Origin: Gonocerus acuteangulatus
Lineage: Eukaryota; Arthropoda; Insecta; Hemiptera; Coreidae
Reading direction: 5' to 3'
Assembly (NCBI GenBank): GCA_946811695.1
Contig: OX328127.1
Span: 44,475,609 to 44,539,608, forward strand
DNA: 64,000 nucleotides
Below the pieces are notes generated by a model. It ran no database searches and was not told where the DNA came from. It saw only the letters and a program-made list of their open reading frames with translations. Both the position numbers and the translations under genes were made by a program. Within the stretch, counting starts at the first letter, position 1, and each line of letters opens with the position of its first letter. Below are positions 35,328-47,644 of the stretch, piece after piece.

Positions 35328-35389
<62 letters not shown>
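34416..35389 (+). repeat. Family E repeat, copy 2
   Basis: Partner of 25856-26831 with the same four-module architecture and (TA)n end (35330-35389). A run of about 12-13 C at 35199-35211 replaces a shorter run in copy 1. Confidence 0.75.
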
Positions 35390-35393
<4 letters not shown>

Positions 35394-35395
<2 letters not shown>

Positions 35396-35513
35396 AACGG
35401 GGGTCATTTTCGGTGTCTACTAGGTAGGATCGATAAAGATTTGAAGAAATTTTTCAAAAATTCCGTCATGAGTCCAACCTCAATAGCTACTTTCCTTCGG
35501 AGGAAAGTGCTAA
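35394..35513 (-). repeat. Family F repeat, reverse copy
   Basis: In reverse: agcactttcctccgaaggaa, ttgaggttggactcatgacg, gaatttttgaaaaatttctt and gatcctacctagtagacac. It fills the space between the (TA)n end of family E and the start of the next family C copy. Confidence 0.55.
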
Positions 35514-36423
<910 letters not shown>

Positions 36424-36710
36424 AAAACCTTGTGTTGGTTTAGTTAATGTATTGATGCTAATGCAAAAAAGTGACACTCCAACCTTAACCGCCAAGGTCG
36501 CGGGACAAACATACCAAAACCTTCACATTAAATAATGTACAAGCTTTTCAATATCGCACCTTACATGGCAGGGAAAAGAAAACACATATTTAATGTTTTC
36601 AGTACAATGTACACAACTGAACGGTGGATCCCCTGTCTTTTTACAACTCTATTTTTTACAGCGTATCTGCTTCAAAGCCATTAGCGCTTGGAAGCCACGT
36701 TTTCTGAACA
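36424..36710. repeat. Family D repeat, copy 2
   Basis: Counterpart of 33419-33704. It abuts the end of the family C copy directly. Confidence 0.85.
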
Positions 36711-36899
36711 TACGTGGCGGAGTAAGGCATTTTTTCAAAGAGCACATCACCGATAAACGTCAACCTGCCACAACCGGGACGCGATCAGAACCACCCACGT
36801 GAGATTCCAGCAGTCCATGGAGGGACCCCCTTGATATATATTTTTTCCCTACCACCTACGTACATTCCTTCCCTTCAGATTCGGTCAAAGGATTTTCGT

Positions 36900-36902
<3 letters not shown>

Positions 36903-36948
<46 letters not shown>
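36903..36948 (+). repeat. Poly(A) run of about 46 bases
   Basis: Followed at once by cgcaggacctgcgttaacta, an edge related to families C and E. Confidence 0.9.
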
Positions 36949-36949
<1 letters not shown>

Positions 36950-37148
36950 GCAGGACCTGCGTTAACTAAGCATATTCCTTAGCACATCGTTGAAAAAAGA
37001 ACCGATGTCATTACGTAGAAAAGGTCTAGATATTTTAATTTTTTCTTTTTATTAAAAATTTTACTTTTTTCAATAATATTTAAATAAATTTTAAAAATAG
37101 AGGTAAATTAACAAAAAGTGCCACGAAAATCTTTTACACCGGCGTGTA

Positions 37149-37412
37149 GTGGGTAACCTTACGTCACACCCCGAAATGAGATCGGTATTCTGTCCGTGTA
37201 AAATAGATTTGATTAAAACAATAGAATATTTATTATCTAAATCTAAATTTTACTTTTGGACTGTAGCTGAAGACGAATGTAAGTCTATCGAATTTCGTGG
37301 TGCATCTTGCATCAATTTCATTTTCGAAAAGATTCATTCCAGGAATAATGTAAGCTACACGCCAACTACCAAAGGAATTTTTAAACAAGTTAATGGAATT
37401 TATTCAATTTGA
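37149..37412 (+). CDS. Unrecognised 87-codon open frame
   Basis: Reads MGNLTSHPEMRSVFCPCKID and ends in a polar tail (KGIFKQVNGIYSI). Codon composition is mixed rather than low complexity, but I recognise no domain, and AT-rich sequence with no clear splice sites surrounds it. Could be a decayed transposon frame or chance. Confidence 0.15.
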   Translation: MGNLTSHPEMRSVFCPCKIDLIKTIEYLLSKSKFYFWTVAEDECKSIEFRGASCINFIFEKIHSRNNVSYTPTTKGIFKQVNGIYSI

Positions 37413-37937
37413 ATTGTCAAGTTTGTGTTCCAAGTTTGTTTTACATTTTGAACGAGGCTTTGAGTGGTAGGGATTTTTTATTATTTAAAGGAATGAAATC
37501 TTTTGAAGGAATTATTTATATTATATGAATGTGAATGGACGTGGAGATAGACATATTTAATTTGTCATTATATCCGCTCAAATTCTTATCCATACTTACT
37601 GATAATCAGTAAAAACTTCTCAATTTAATAATTTAAGTCCGACTTTAAGGAACTGCGTCATCGTAGCAGGTTTGCATGAAAAGCTTACTACTTGTCTGAC
37701 TTGCAAATGGAATGAAAAATGCCAATATTTCCTTTTCATAGGCATGACAAAAATACTTCCGAAACGTCATTTCAGACGTAGTATATTTGCGAAACATTTC
37801 TTCATAATGGGGCCATTTTGGTAAAGCGCAAACGTACAAAGCACAGATGCACAATTTTTATTATATACATATAAATACATTTAGAGGCCGATTTATTCAT
37901 GATTGATCCATCGGCTCGATGACATATACGAGCTTTC

Positions 37938-37939
<2 letters not shown>

Positions 37940-37974
<35 letters not shown>
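37940..37974. repeat. Poly(T) run of about 35 bases
   Basis: T run; no retroelement body recognised beside it. Confidence 0.9.
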
Positions 37975-37979
37975 CTTTT

Positions 37980-39190
37980 ACCGATTTTAGTAGTAAAGTA
38001 CCTTCCGAGTCAAGTTATATCCTATAGGAAAATAAGTAAAGTAACTGGCCTAGTTAGGTGGCTTTAACAAAACAGGTGTTGCGTCCACATAAGTCTTGTG
38101 AGAAACTCTCATGAACTACAGTCTAATAAAAGTGAGTGTGGGGAAAGAGTGAAAACTGGAACAAATGAGCTGTTTCTTCTTAAAAAGAAATTCTATAACT
38201 CGGTAAAAAAAGATGAAACTGTAAACTTTCTACAGTGAAAAAGTATTCCGCCCTCCACATTACATTAAGAGGGCTACTGGATGCCCTGAAAGGCCACACA
38301 TTTAGGAGAGATGTTACTAAGAATTGTAATATATAATATTATTTAGTATACTTCATTAAATTAATACTTTGACGACTTTAACTTTAGCTAACGGTGTGAT
38401 AAGCAAGGACTAGTAATTTCAGAGGGGGTTGATACGGATAAAAAACGGTTCCGCGAATGAAGCTGTTGGGTAATAACGAAGATAATGATTGGAAATACTA
38501 GTGCTGGTGAGCACAAGATTTCTGGAGTTGATAAATATGGCGAGGTCTCAGGGATATAAATGACTAAACCGAGGAAGCACTTTCGGCGACAGAGAGAAAG
38601 ACGCTATTCAAGTATGTATCTTCGTCATGTCAGCACACTTACCGTCAGAACTTCCGTATTGGGTAATCGAGTCAACGTTAAAGGGGGTTTCTCCCTAAAA
38701 CACACTAATATGCGCAATAAGGCCTCATATAAACATCCAAAGCCTTAGGCCATCTCTGGTCTAGAGTAATTTCCTGAACAATAAGGCATAGATGTTTTTC
38801 GCTGTTTGCTTATTCAATAAAAACAATTTGTTTCTTTCTAGATTTGATGGTATACCAAATAGTCTAGCCTAATAAACCTAGAGCAGACACACTAATAAAT
38901 AATAACAATCCTCCTAAAAACACCCGAGAAGATTGGGCTTTGTTAAGATTGGCCGAGCTGTTTGTAGTGAAGAGGTTTCAGAGAGGTTATGATAAGGGTT
39001 TGTTTATACAGCTGGAGTTGGCCACGAGGCCTGCTCAGACCTTTGGCAAATGTTAAGAGTTGTTAGTCCCTCTCAAGATAGTTATTTGTGTATATATAGG
39101 CCGCTAGTTGGTTGACTGGCCCAACGCCGCATAAAGCCAACTGTAAAAATAGGCATAGAGAGTATCATTGACCTACCCAACGAACAAGGA
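37980..39190. other. No supported gene
   Basis: Short frames only (for example 38560-38748), without motifs. Confidence 0.45.
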
Positions 39191-39196
39191 AAATCT

Positions 39197-39232
39197 AGGC
39201 GCACGGTAGTGCGCCAGGCCAAGTTCCGGCCT
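39197..39232. repeat. Two adjacent GC-rich small hairpins
   Basis: gcgcacggtagtgcgc (6 bp stem, 4-base loop) followed by aggccaagttccggcct (5 bp stem). They stand out in AT-rich DNA and may mark an element end. Confidence 0.5.
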
Positions 39233-39244
39233 AAGCATACTGTG

Positions 39245-40350
39245 TGTATATTACAGGCGGTCTTAGAGCCGATTTTTAGTCTCTCATAACTTTCAACCAG
39301 GTAAAGATAAAGTTATGAAATTTTACACAGGTATTATACTACTAGATGTGAGTAAAACTGGAAATGTTCATAATTCTACATCGAATAGTTTCTGAGATAT
39401 AAGCGATCGAAAATCGGGATTTATAGGACTCACTCACTCACTCACTCACTCACTCACTGACTCATCAAAATTATTAGGCACTTACCATGATGCTAGAGAC
39501 TTGAAATTTTGCATGAAGATAGATATGAAGACGTTATTAAAGGAAGAAATCGAAAAATCGCGAAGAGTTGTTTGACTCCGCTTCCGGGGCGTGCCAGTTT
39601 TGTACTTCCTTCGGAAACCCGTCATTCCGTCCGAAACCCATGATGTGGGGTATCAAATGAATTGTCTCGGTATTAAGAACCTATATCTGATGTTTCAAGA
39701 AACAATTAGACGCATTTAGGCTCGGTAAAAATCTTATACCAGCTGTCTGTCTGTATGTTTGTTCCTCTTACAAATCCGTACCGTTTGACCGATTTTGACC
39801 AAACTTGGGACACAGATGGGTCTTGATACGGGGAGAATCATAGGCTAGGTTAAATTGTCTATCAGCTGTCTGTCTGTCTGTTTGTTTCTTATACAAATAC
39901 ACACCGTTTGACCGATTTTGACAAAATTTGACACATATGTCGGTCTTTATCCGGGTAGTATCATAGGCTAGTCAAAATCGTCTATCATCTGTCTGTCTGC
40001 ATGTTTGTTCCTTACACAAATTCACAACATTTGACCGATTTTGACCAAACTTGGCACACAGGTAAGCCTTGGTCCGGGGAATGCACTAGGCTAGGTAAAA
40101 AAGGTCTTTCAGCTGTCTGTCTGTATGTTTATTCCTTATACAAATTCACACCGTTTGGCCTATTTTGACCAAACTTGGCACGCACGTAGGTCTTGATACG
40201 GGAGTGACATATTACCTATGACGTTTTCTACTTTTTGTTCCATCGGAAAGCCATCAATCCTTCTGAAACCCATCATGTGGGGTATCAAATGAATCGTCTT
40301 GGTAAGGAGAACCTATATTTGATGTTTTAAAAAACATTTCGACGCATCTT
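39245..40350. repeat. Composite repeat: (ACTC)n, direct repeats, and a ~120 bp unit array
   Basis: An AT-rich body leads to an (ACTC)n tract at 39428-39464. Then come a 115 bp segment at about 39612-39728 (cgaaacccatgatgtggggt), four or so units of the same ~120 bp repeat as the Helitron-like element at 2917-3701 (39730-40235), and the 115 bp segment again at about 40238-40350. No CTRR end is visible here. Confidence 0.6.
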
Positions 40351-40826
40351 AACAAAAACAGTTGTGACTTCTTTCTTAAATGTAGTAAATAAAGTCGTAG
40401 GGGTTCACTGCATAATATACGTACTTCAAAGCAGATAATAGGTTTTTCAAATCGAGCCATCTAAATTACAAAGTTTAGGATCACAAACCCAAAATGTATC
40501 GTCTTTGTTCTTATATTTTTCTTGAAGGCCTTCTGCACTTTCCCTATTGTGATCTTTATCCTCGGGATAAGGTTCCTGTGTTTTACAGTGTAATAGTTTA
40601 GTTAAGAGAGCAATCAATTTGTCCTCTAGAGTAATGTCATCTGGAAGAGTTTCTAACTTTTCTAGTCTAGTGATTAGATGTATGAAGGTTGATTATTGGT
40701 ATCAAATATCAAGCAGTAAGGAGAACCTTATGCAGAATCCAAAGACCCTGGTTTTATATGAAGTACAAAAGCCAGTAGGTTTGCGGCAACTAAATTCTAT
40801 TTAATACTTAGAAAAAAGTAATGAGA
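40351..40826. other. No recognisable feature
   Basis: A 61-codon frame at 40619-40804 has no recognisable motif. Confidence 0.45.
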
Positions 40827-41579
40827 TCCCCAAAAAAACATAGATGTGAAATAGAGGCCAAGTTCCTGTCCCCACAAAGAAACGCTCCCTTCCTCAAAAA
40901 TATCCTCTCCTAAAACCCCCCAAAAACGCCTTACCATTCTACACTCCAAAAAAGTAGTATGAGTTGGTGTATTAATTCAACCAAAAATATTTGCCAATAC
41001 AAGAGATGAAACAAGAAAGAAATGTCCAAGTTCATTACTTGGAAGACCTCATAGTTACTTACTAAGAACAGTAAAGACACTTCAACTGACCTTTAAGAAC
41101 AACAATAAAAATACTTATATCCAGTTACTATAATATCACTTTCCTCAATCAGGTATATTCTTAAACTTGGCAATGTTTAGTTTTTCTCTAAAGATAATTT
41201 CGGCACAAAAAAAAACATTGCCAAGTTTAAGAATATACCTGGTTGAGGAAAGTGATATTTTAGTAACTGGATATAAGTATTTTTATTGTTGTTTTTAAAG
41301 GTCAGTTGAAGTGTCTTTACTGTTCTTAGTAAGTAACTATGAGGTCTTCTAAGTAATGAACTTGGACATTTCTTTCTTGTATCATCTCTTGTATTGGCAA
41401 ATATTTTTGGTTGAAAATATGGTACATTTAATGCACCAACTCATACTACTTTTTTGGAGTGTAGAATGGTTGGCGTTTTGGGGGGGGGGTTTAGGAGGGG
41501 ATATTTTTGAGGAAGGGAGTGTTTCTTTGTGGGGGCAGGAACTTGGCCTCTATTTCACATTTATGTTTTTTTGGGGATA
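40827..41579. mobile_element. 750 bp foldback element
   Basis: Arms of about 350 bp (40827-41177 and 41214-41577) pair nearly throughout, with a few indels; the loop is 36 bases (41178-41213). Inner arm ends read ttaaacttggcaatgtt against its complement, and outer ends read tccccaaaaaaacata. The frame at 41356-41619 is a by-product. No transposase; no target duplication that I can show. Confidence 0.85.
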
Positions 41580-41599
41580 TATAAAAGTGCTGTGTTCAA

Positions 41600-43700
41600 A
41601 ACAACATAAATATGCCTAAAATTACAACAACAAAAAAGATAAACTCTAATAAATAAAGTTTATAAAATCATAATGTTCTCTTGTTTCATATTGTACTTGA
41701 AAGGGGATATTTCCAAGAGACCATTGCTCTCTATAAACATATTTAGACACGGAACAAGAGAACTGTTTAGATTAAACACTCAGTCATTTGGATAATCTTG
41801 ATAGGAAAACAATGAATGTTATGGTCTGCTGGAAATAGTATAATATAATCTACAAATAGAAATAGAATACAAAACGGGATTTTATTTATGGAATTTCCGG
41901 TTTCCCGTTAATAAGATATGACACACTAATTAAAGATATTTTGACGCGGAGTCGAATAGTATTTGTACACGATATCTTTAGCCTTTTTAGAGAAATGTGA
42001 AAACAACTACAAGAGAGTTGACGTTTTTGTTTTTTTTTTCCATAGTTCATCCAAATTCACATACATTAATTATGGTTACAACGAGACTAAACGAACGCCG
42101 TTCGTCAAATAGGACGTCACGTAAAAATGGCAATAATCTTGGTATAACACGACAGAAAACAAGCTACGATAAATCAAATGAGGCTACGAAGGGTAAACTC
42201 AACATCCGGTCAAAAAATTTGTCCACTTCAGAGAATCTACAGGTATACTTTTCCTGTTGAGTTCGCCCTTCTTTATCTCTCGAAATACACAGAGAATGAA
42301 AAAAAGTTGACCGAAAACTGCCATAGGAATTCGGACTCAACGCTCCACAACCGGTCCGCTGGATGATAATATAAATAAAAAGCTATTTTCGTTGAAAGTA
42401 TAGTTCACGCTAATTTCTGATCAATTATTATATCTTTTGAACAACGAAACATCTTACAACGAAACACATTTTTTAAATATAGTCTAGTGGAGTTCGCCAA
42501 TACGGCAATCATATTAAATCGCATTTTCCTGAAAACTACCTTTTGATGAGTTCGCCCTTCGTATCCGCAACGCCTCAAATATGGAGTTCGAAAATAGACC
42601 TGAAGCAAAAGAAGAAGTCCCGGGAGTCCGTGGTATTCTCGTACCAAAGTGCCCCCCCCCCCCGATCGTACCAAAGTGCACTGAATGCAGACTTAAACAA
42701 AACAGCTTGACAACAATACTCTGTGACGGAAGCCATTATATAGACAGAAAAAAACACCCAAATACCTCAAACAAATCACGCACTATGACACCATATAAAT
42801 AAATTGTAAAACTTAAAATTAACCAAATGGCAGTGTGTTGCCATTCGAACAACTAGTAAGGTTGAGAAGAGCCAGGAAAATCTTTTCTTTTCCCAGTTAG
42901 TAGAGAGCTTTAAATAGGTTAGGTAAAAGCCAAGCTATCCATTGAAGCGTCCCTATGTCCAGTTAAAAGCGAGGGAGGTCTGTAAGAGAGAAGACTGGGA
43001 ACGGGCGACCGGTCACGGATGGCTGATGTTCGCCTCCTAGGTTGGGCCTCCAACGGGAAATAGCCGAATACCTATTGTAACTAGACTTAGGACACTTACA
43101 ACTAATACAGTATTGGAACATTTCAACAATTTTTAAAATCAATACCTTCACATAGACGATACACCGTCATTAAGTCATAGACTAAGAATATCGCCCTGTG
43201 TATTATAAATTTATTTAATAAATATAAATAGGTGGTTTTATATTTGCTGGTAATTGAATTAATCCACATTCATGGCGACACATCCAAGCGTTTGCGAGAA
43301 AAATCGAAAGAATTTGATTGTTGGTTTTGGGTACTCAAAAATGACGAAGTGACTGGGCATTCGTCTTGTTCTACATCCATCTAATCTAAGTTTTGTAAAT
43401 TATAGTAACGTTTGGGGAAGTGGAAGAATTAATAAACAATTATTTTATTTATTAACAAACTTTAGAAGTCTTAGACGTTTCTTATATTTTGTTAAATAGC
43501 TTCGATCGAGAAATCGAGGTAAATGGATGATAATCATCCGAAAGATTAAAATATTTCCTTCAAAAATGTTCAAACCTAAATTTCGATAGTATTATGTCAG
43601 TCAGAAAATACAATCCTTGAATGTGTCGGAAGTGTTGGTTAAATCCTATTAAACTTTTTATCCATACTCTTGTGGATGTTTAAATAAATTGGTATTTTGA
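41600..43700. other. Mostly unrecognised; basic frame and repeated gagttcgcc words
   Basis: A frame at 41997-42260 contains a Lys/Arg/Ser-rich segment after a second Met (MVTTRLNERRSSNRTSRKNG). The word gagttcgcc occurs at about 42260, 42490 and 42550. A frame at 42581-42802 repeats VPKC on both sides of a proline run produced by 12 C. None of this allows a gene call. Confidence 0.3.
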
Positions 43701-43704
43701 GAAA

Positions 43705-43848
43705 ATGCCTCATTGCCTCTTTTGTGATTGTACTTTCTGTCCGTTACACATTGTTCCTTCAGAACTAAAGGATGTCGAGAAACAGGGGGAGTTATGCGTA
43801 CATTATGGTCTTTTTGGCCCAAAAAGCTCGCATTTCTCGGGATCTTAA
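43705..43848 (+). CDS. Small Cys-rich open frame, 47 codons
   Basis: Reads MPHCLFCDCTFCPLHIVPSE and ends at a TAA. The CxxCxCxxCxxH spacing is suggestive of a metal-binding knuckle, but the frame is short and isolated. I cannot assign a family, and it may be chance. Confidence 0.12.
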   Translation: MPHCLFCDCTFCPLHIVPSELKDVEKQGELCVHYGLFGPKSSHFSGS

Positions 43849-43919
43849 GGGGGAATTCTACCTTGTACGATCAAAATCAAGGTAATTTTCATGAATTTAT
43901 AAATAATAAATAAATCAAT

Positions 43920-44757
43920 ATTTTTCAATTCTTTATATCAAACGTTTTATACGGAATGTTAAAGTATCTAAAACAAATAAGTTTCAATTCTTCGAAAACA
44001 AAAAAATAGCGGCGCTGTGTCTGACGAACGGAAACCCTCTTTTTTTCACGGGCGATAGTCTGCAGGCGGAATTAATTTTTGTCGAAAATGGTGAACAATT
44101 ATTCATTTTCTATTAAAAAATTGGTCATAAAATCGTTATAATTCAATGAATCGAAAAAAATATCATTAGGAAGCTGCAAAAAATTTGAAGTTGATCGGGC
44201 AAAAATTGAAGACGCTAGAGTATCGCCCGATTTGCAAAACATAGTTTTGAGAAAACGACTTTAAAGTTTAATGTTCTTAAATGTTATTTTTTTTTCCTTA
44301 TTAATTTTTATTCATACTTTCTTGTAATAAAAATTCTAAAAATGGGTTTTAACTTTGAAATGTATTGAAAGAGGACCAAGAAAAACTTAACAATTAAAAA
44401 AGGGACCAATCGAAGCTCGCTCAAAAAATTATCTTCAATTCAGCATCGCGTTCACTCGGCATCGGGAGTTCTCTCGGACAATGGTATTTTTTGCTCAAAA
44501 AATTAAAATTTTGAAGAAAAAATTGTCTTCGATAAACACTCTTGGATATCATTTAAAAAAAATGGTAATAAAAATAATTACAAGGTAGTATTATCTCTTA
44601 ATCCACCAGGTATTTAAATTTGCCTAAGAGTATAACTAGCTCATAAAAATATTACAGCATAAATAGCAACATAAATAAAAATAATAATAGTTTCGACACT
44701 AAACTTTTCATATCACAAGAGGGATAAACATCATTTAGAAACACACTATTATGTTTC

Positions 44758-44760
<3 letters not shown>
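43920..44760. other. AT-rich stretch, no gene seen
   Basis: A segment around 44170-44260 (gaagttgatcgggcaaaaat, cgctagagtatcgcccg) looks like dispersed-repeat sequence but has no second copy in the window. Confidence 0.4.

Positions 44761-44761
<1 letters not shown>

Positions 44762-44815
<54 letters not shown>
44762..44815. repeat. (TA)n microsatellite
   Basis: TA tract. Confidence 0.9.
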
Positions 44816-44820
<5 letters not shown>

Positions 44821-44829
44821 TTACATATA

Positions 44830-45480
44830 ATTATTTCATATTCTTTCTTTTTTTAAAATGTTGCACGAATAGAAGACATAAATTCTGAACTGTTGTTGCT
44901 ATTTAATTCTAGAACACGATTCTGTTTTAAAAATATTATTCGTCCTTCCTTTGGGCATTGATATTCACATAAAGAAGTTCTCTCCAACCCCATGGTCGGT
45001 ATGCTTTGTAATGTAACACATTGAAATTTGAAGGCGACTCACGACTCCAGAATTCGGCCTTCAAGTACTAACATTTATGATAATGATTAATTCTCTCCCC
45101 ATAATATTCACAATGTTTTTCAATATTTTTTAGTATGTACGTTTCGTGAATTTTAAGGAAAAACATTTATTTAGTTGAATGTACACAGGTAATCTTTATA
45201 TAATTACAGATTTTGAGCAGCAATGATTTAAAGTTCAAAAAAATTTAAATATCCTGTCAAAATCTGTACATAACTAACACAATAAATAACTAAAACCAAA
45301 TAAATATACAAAACGATAGGTAGTTTCTATTCTATAGCAATTGTATACAAATAATTAATTTTAAGCAACATATGTACATAAAAGAAAATCATTGACAAAT
45401 AGGAGTAACTAATAAAAATGAGAAGGTAAAATTTTTGGGTTAGGTCGTGGCATCTTAATAAAACTGCATTTTTTGTAAGA
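44830..45480. other. No recognisable feature
   Basis: AT-rich, nothing supported. Confidence 0.5.
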
Positions 45481-45484
45481 AAAT

Positions 45485-45570
45485 TAGTTTTATTATTTGC
45501 CAACTTTTCGGCTTCAAATTCAAGCCTTCAAGAGGGCTGTAAAAAAAGTAGGACAGAGTTAATACATATA
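45485..45570 (-). ncRNA. Decayed Penelope terminal repeat with broken hammerhead core
   Basis: In reverse it closely follows the terminal repeat of the Penelope-like element at 56865-58831: cctactttttttacagccct, ggcttgaatttgaagcc (stem II) and gccgaaaagttggc. The first core box reads ctcttga instead of ctgatga and the second has an extra A, so a ribozyme is unlikely. Confidence 0.5.
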
Positions 45571-45825
45571 TGTATACAAAATAAAACAGAAAAATATTAT
45601 ACACGGAAGAGGGTGAATGATACATTTGGTAAGTGTGTGTTATAGCTAGAGCTTAAATTAGAAGTAGATTAATACAGATTTAAAACTTAAATGGGTAACA
45701 TATAAACAGATATAAAATTAATAAGTTGTAAAATTAATGTTTCTATGTTCTGCATCAGAGAGTCTGTAAAAATACAGTAGGTTAAACAATATTCCGAGCA
45801 ATGATTTTATTTTTTTAATTTGAAC

Positions 45826-46012
45826 GTCCATTATTATTAACTACGAATTTTTGGACGGGTTATCTATAGATCACTACCCTTTTCTAGCCAGGATAGGGCT
45901 GATGCCTTTTCTCTTTTCTAAAGAAAAGCCACCGGGGGAATCGAACCCACGACCTTTGGCACGGAGTTTTAAGTGCTCACGCCTTAACACCGGTCCTCCG
46001 AGCTATGATTTA
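45826..46012 (-). repeat. SINE-2 copy, nearly complete
   Basis: In reverse: head agctcggaggaccggtgtta (A box), ggcgtgagcacttaaaac, B box gtcgtgggttcgattccccc, body cttttctttagaaaa and gcatcagccctatcctggct, tail aatggacgttcaaatt. Reference copy for SINE-2. The head is tRNA-like in order, but the middle does not fold as a tRNA. Confidence 0.75.
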
Positions 46013-46059
46013 AGCAAAGTAGCATATAGATCATAATGCTACTCTCAGAGATGACTCCT

Positions 46060-47640
46060 ACCTCCTTCATTAATATTGAATCACTGCCGTAATAAACGCT
46101 GATGCCGCGAGTCCTTGGCAGAAGCGCATCCTAGTCCGTAGCTCATTATGTCGTTTATTTTTACATAACACTCCCAAGGTCGTCCGTGTGAAACAGTTGG
46201 TGGGGAAAAAAAGGTAGAAAAGATTTCACGCTCATGCCCACCATTATTAACATCCGCCATTAAGGGGTTTTTAACGCCATTTATTAGGGGGTAAAGAGCT
46301 GATCTATGTACGCAAATTGTTCTCTAACAAAATACCTATTGCATTTGAAAGGCTGATAAAGGAAACAGACAATTCATGTTCAATGTTGCCAATGATAGAT
46401 CATTATACTAAACAGAATAAAGGCGTCAGGGTCGTTCTTCCCCCAAAACGTCCGCCTCACAGGAACTGCATCATCTTAGCGGGTTTCCTTTCTTTGACTT
46501 TTTGGGTAATTTGAAAAGCTTTGAATAGAAACAGTAGGTATTTTGCTATCGAACGTGTTCCTATTTTTACGTTGTCCTTTGATTTTACACTTAAGCAATA
46601 TTAATACAGACTTGATGGTAACTTCCGAGAAAAGGGATATATTTAGCACTAAAATGGTCCTAATGCCATGAGTTTATATTACAAATAACCAGCTTAGTCT
46701 TTAGTAAGTCATTAGTTTATCATAAATAAATAATAAATGAAATATAAAATAAGAATGTAGAAATAATTTATATAAGAAAATTAAAAAATACATTAGATAA
46801 AAAAAAAAATGAAACATAAACTAGATAAAATAAAGAAAAGAAAAGCACTATGAGAGCCAATTGGTCTTGGTTACTGCTGCTTTTTATATTATATTTTATT
46901 ACAATTTTGTGATATAGTTTCGCCATAAAAATATTCCGTCAATGCGAAGTTTTGTTATCTAGAAAAGTCTTTTAAAAACAATAACCGTATTAAGCCAACT
47001 AAGAGATTAAACTTGCCCTTAGAAACCGCATTTAAACTTTGGGTTCCAGATAAAATCTTTACAAGGCGATTTCCCTGGTTTTTCTTTCTTATTACTTTTG
47101 AATAATAAAGAGCTAGACCGATTGCGAGAAAACAATTCGAATAAACAAAAATTGCGTCGTTTAGTGACATCTTCTGGTTTGCAATAGGGATTTCAGGTAA
47201 ACCTCCGCGTTTATAGTATCTATTTTCCTGATTTATAGAATAAAATATTCGCCTAAGACTTGTAAATAAAATTTCTATTCCTTATTCCTAAATTCCGAAC
47301 CAAATACAATAAGCCTTTAATCCAGCATTTTAGAGGCCCATGGTAAGAAAACATTCTCAAGAAAATTTTCCTATGAGTTTCGAAGGTGAACACTGGAAGT
47401 AGTCAATTTTGTTCCATATTCACTAACAATAAAATGCCTTTTTGAGAAAATAATATTCGAATGTCGTTGAAGGATGTAAGGAATTAAATTTTTGATAAAG
47501 GTGATTTGTAATGAATGAATAGCTCGGCGAGACATATTATGTTTCGCCAACACGACATATTATGTTTTATTATGCGAAAGATAATAAAAATCCTAAAATG
47601 CAAAAGAAAGAAAAAAAAAATACTTCAATATGTTTTGAAA
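46060..47640. other. No supported gene
   Basis: Contains a family C edge at about 46459 (cacaggaactgcatcatctt). Frames here lack motifs. Confidence 0.45.
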
Positions 47641-47644
47641 GACA

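Noticed and set aside
36949..36990. Poly(A) at 36903-36948 as the tail of a retrocopied gene
   Set aside because: No coding or exon-like sequence lies upstream; the preceding segment is family D plus unrecognised DNA.
39428..39464. (ACTC)n tract considered as a CRISPR-like or telomere-like repeat
   Set aside because: A simple four-base microsatellite without spacers and unlike the TTAGG/TTAGGG telomere units.
42581..42802. Cys-containing frame with PKC...CTEC considered as a zinc finger exon
   Set aside because: The proline stretch arises from a C homopolymer, VPKC is duplicated by a short DNA repeat, and no known spacing pattern is satisfied.
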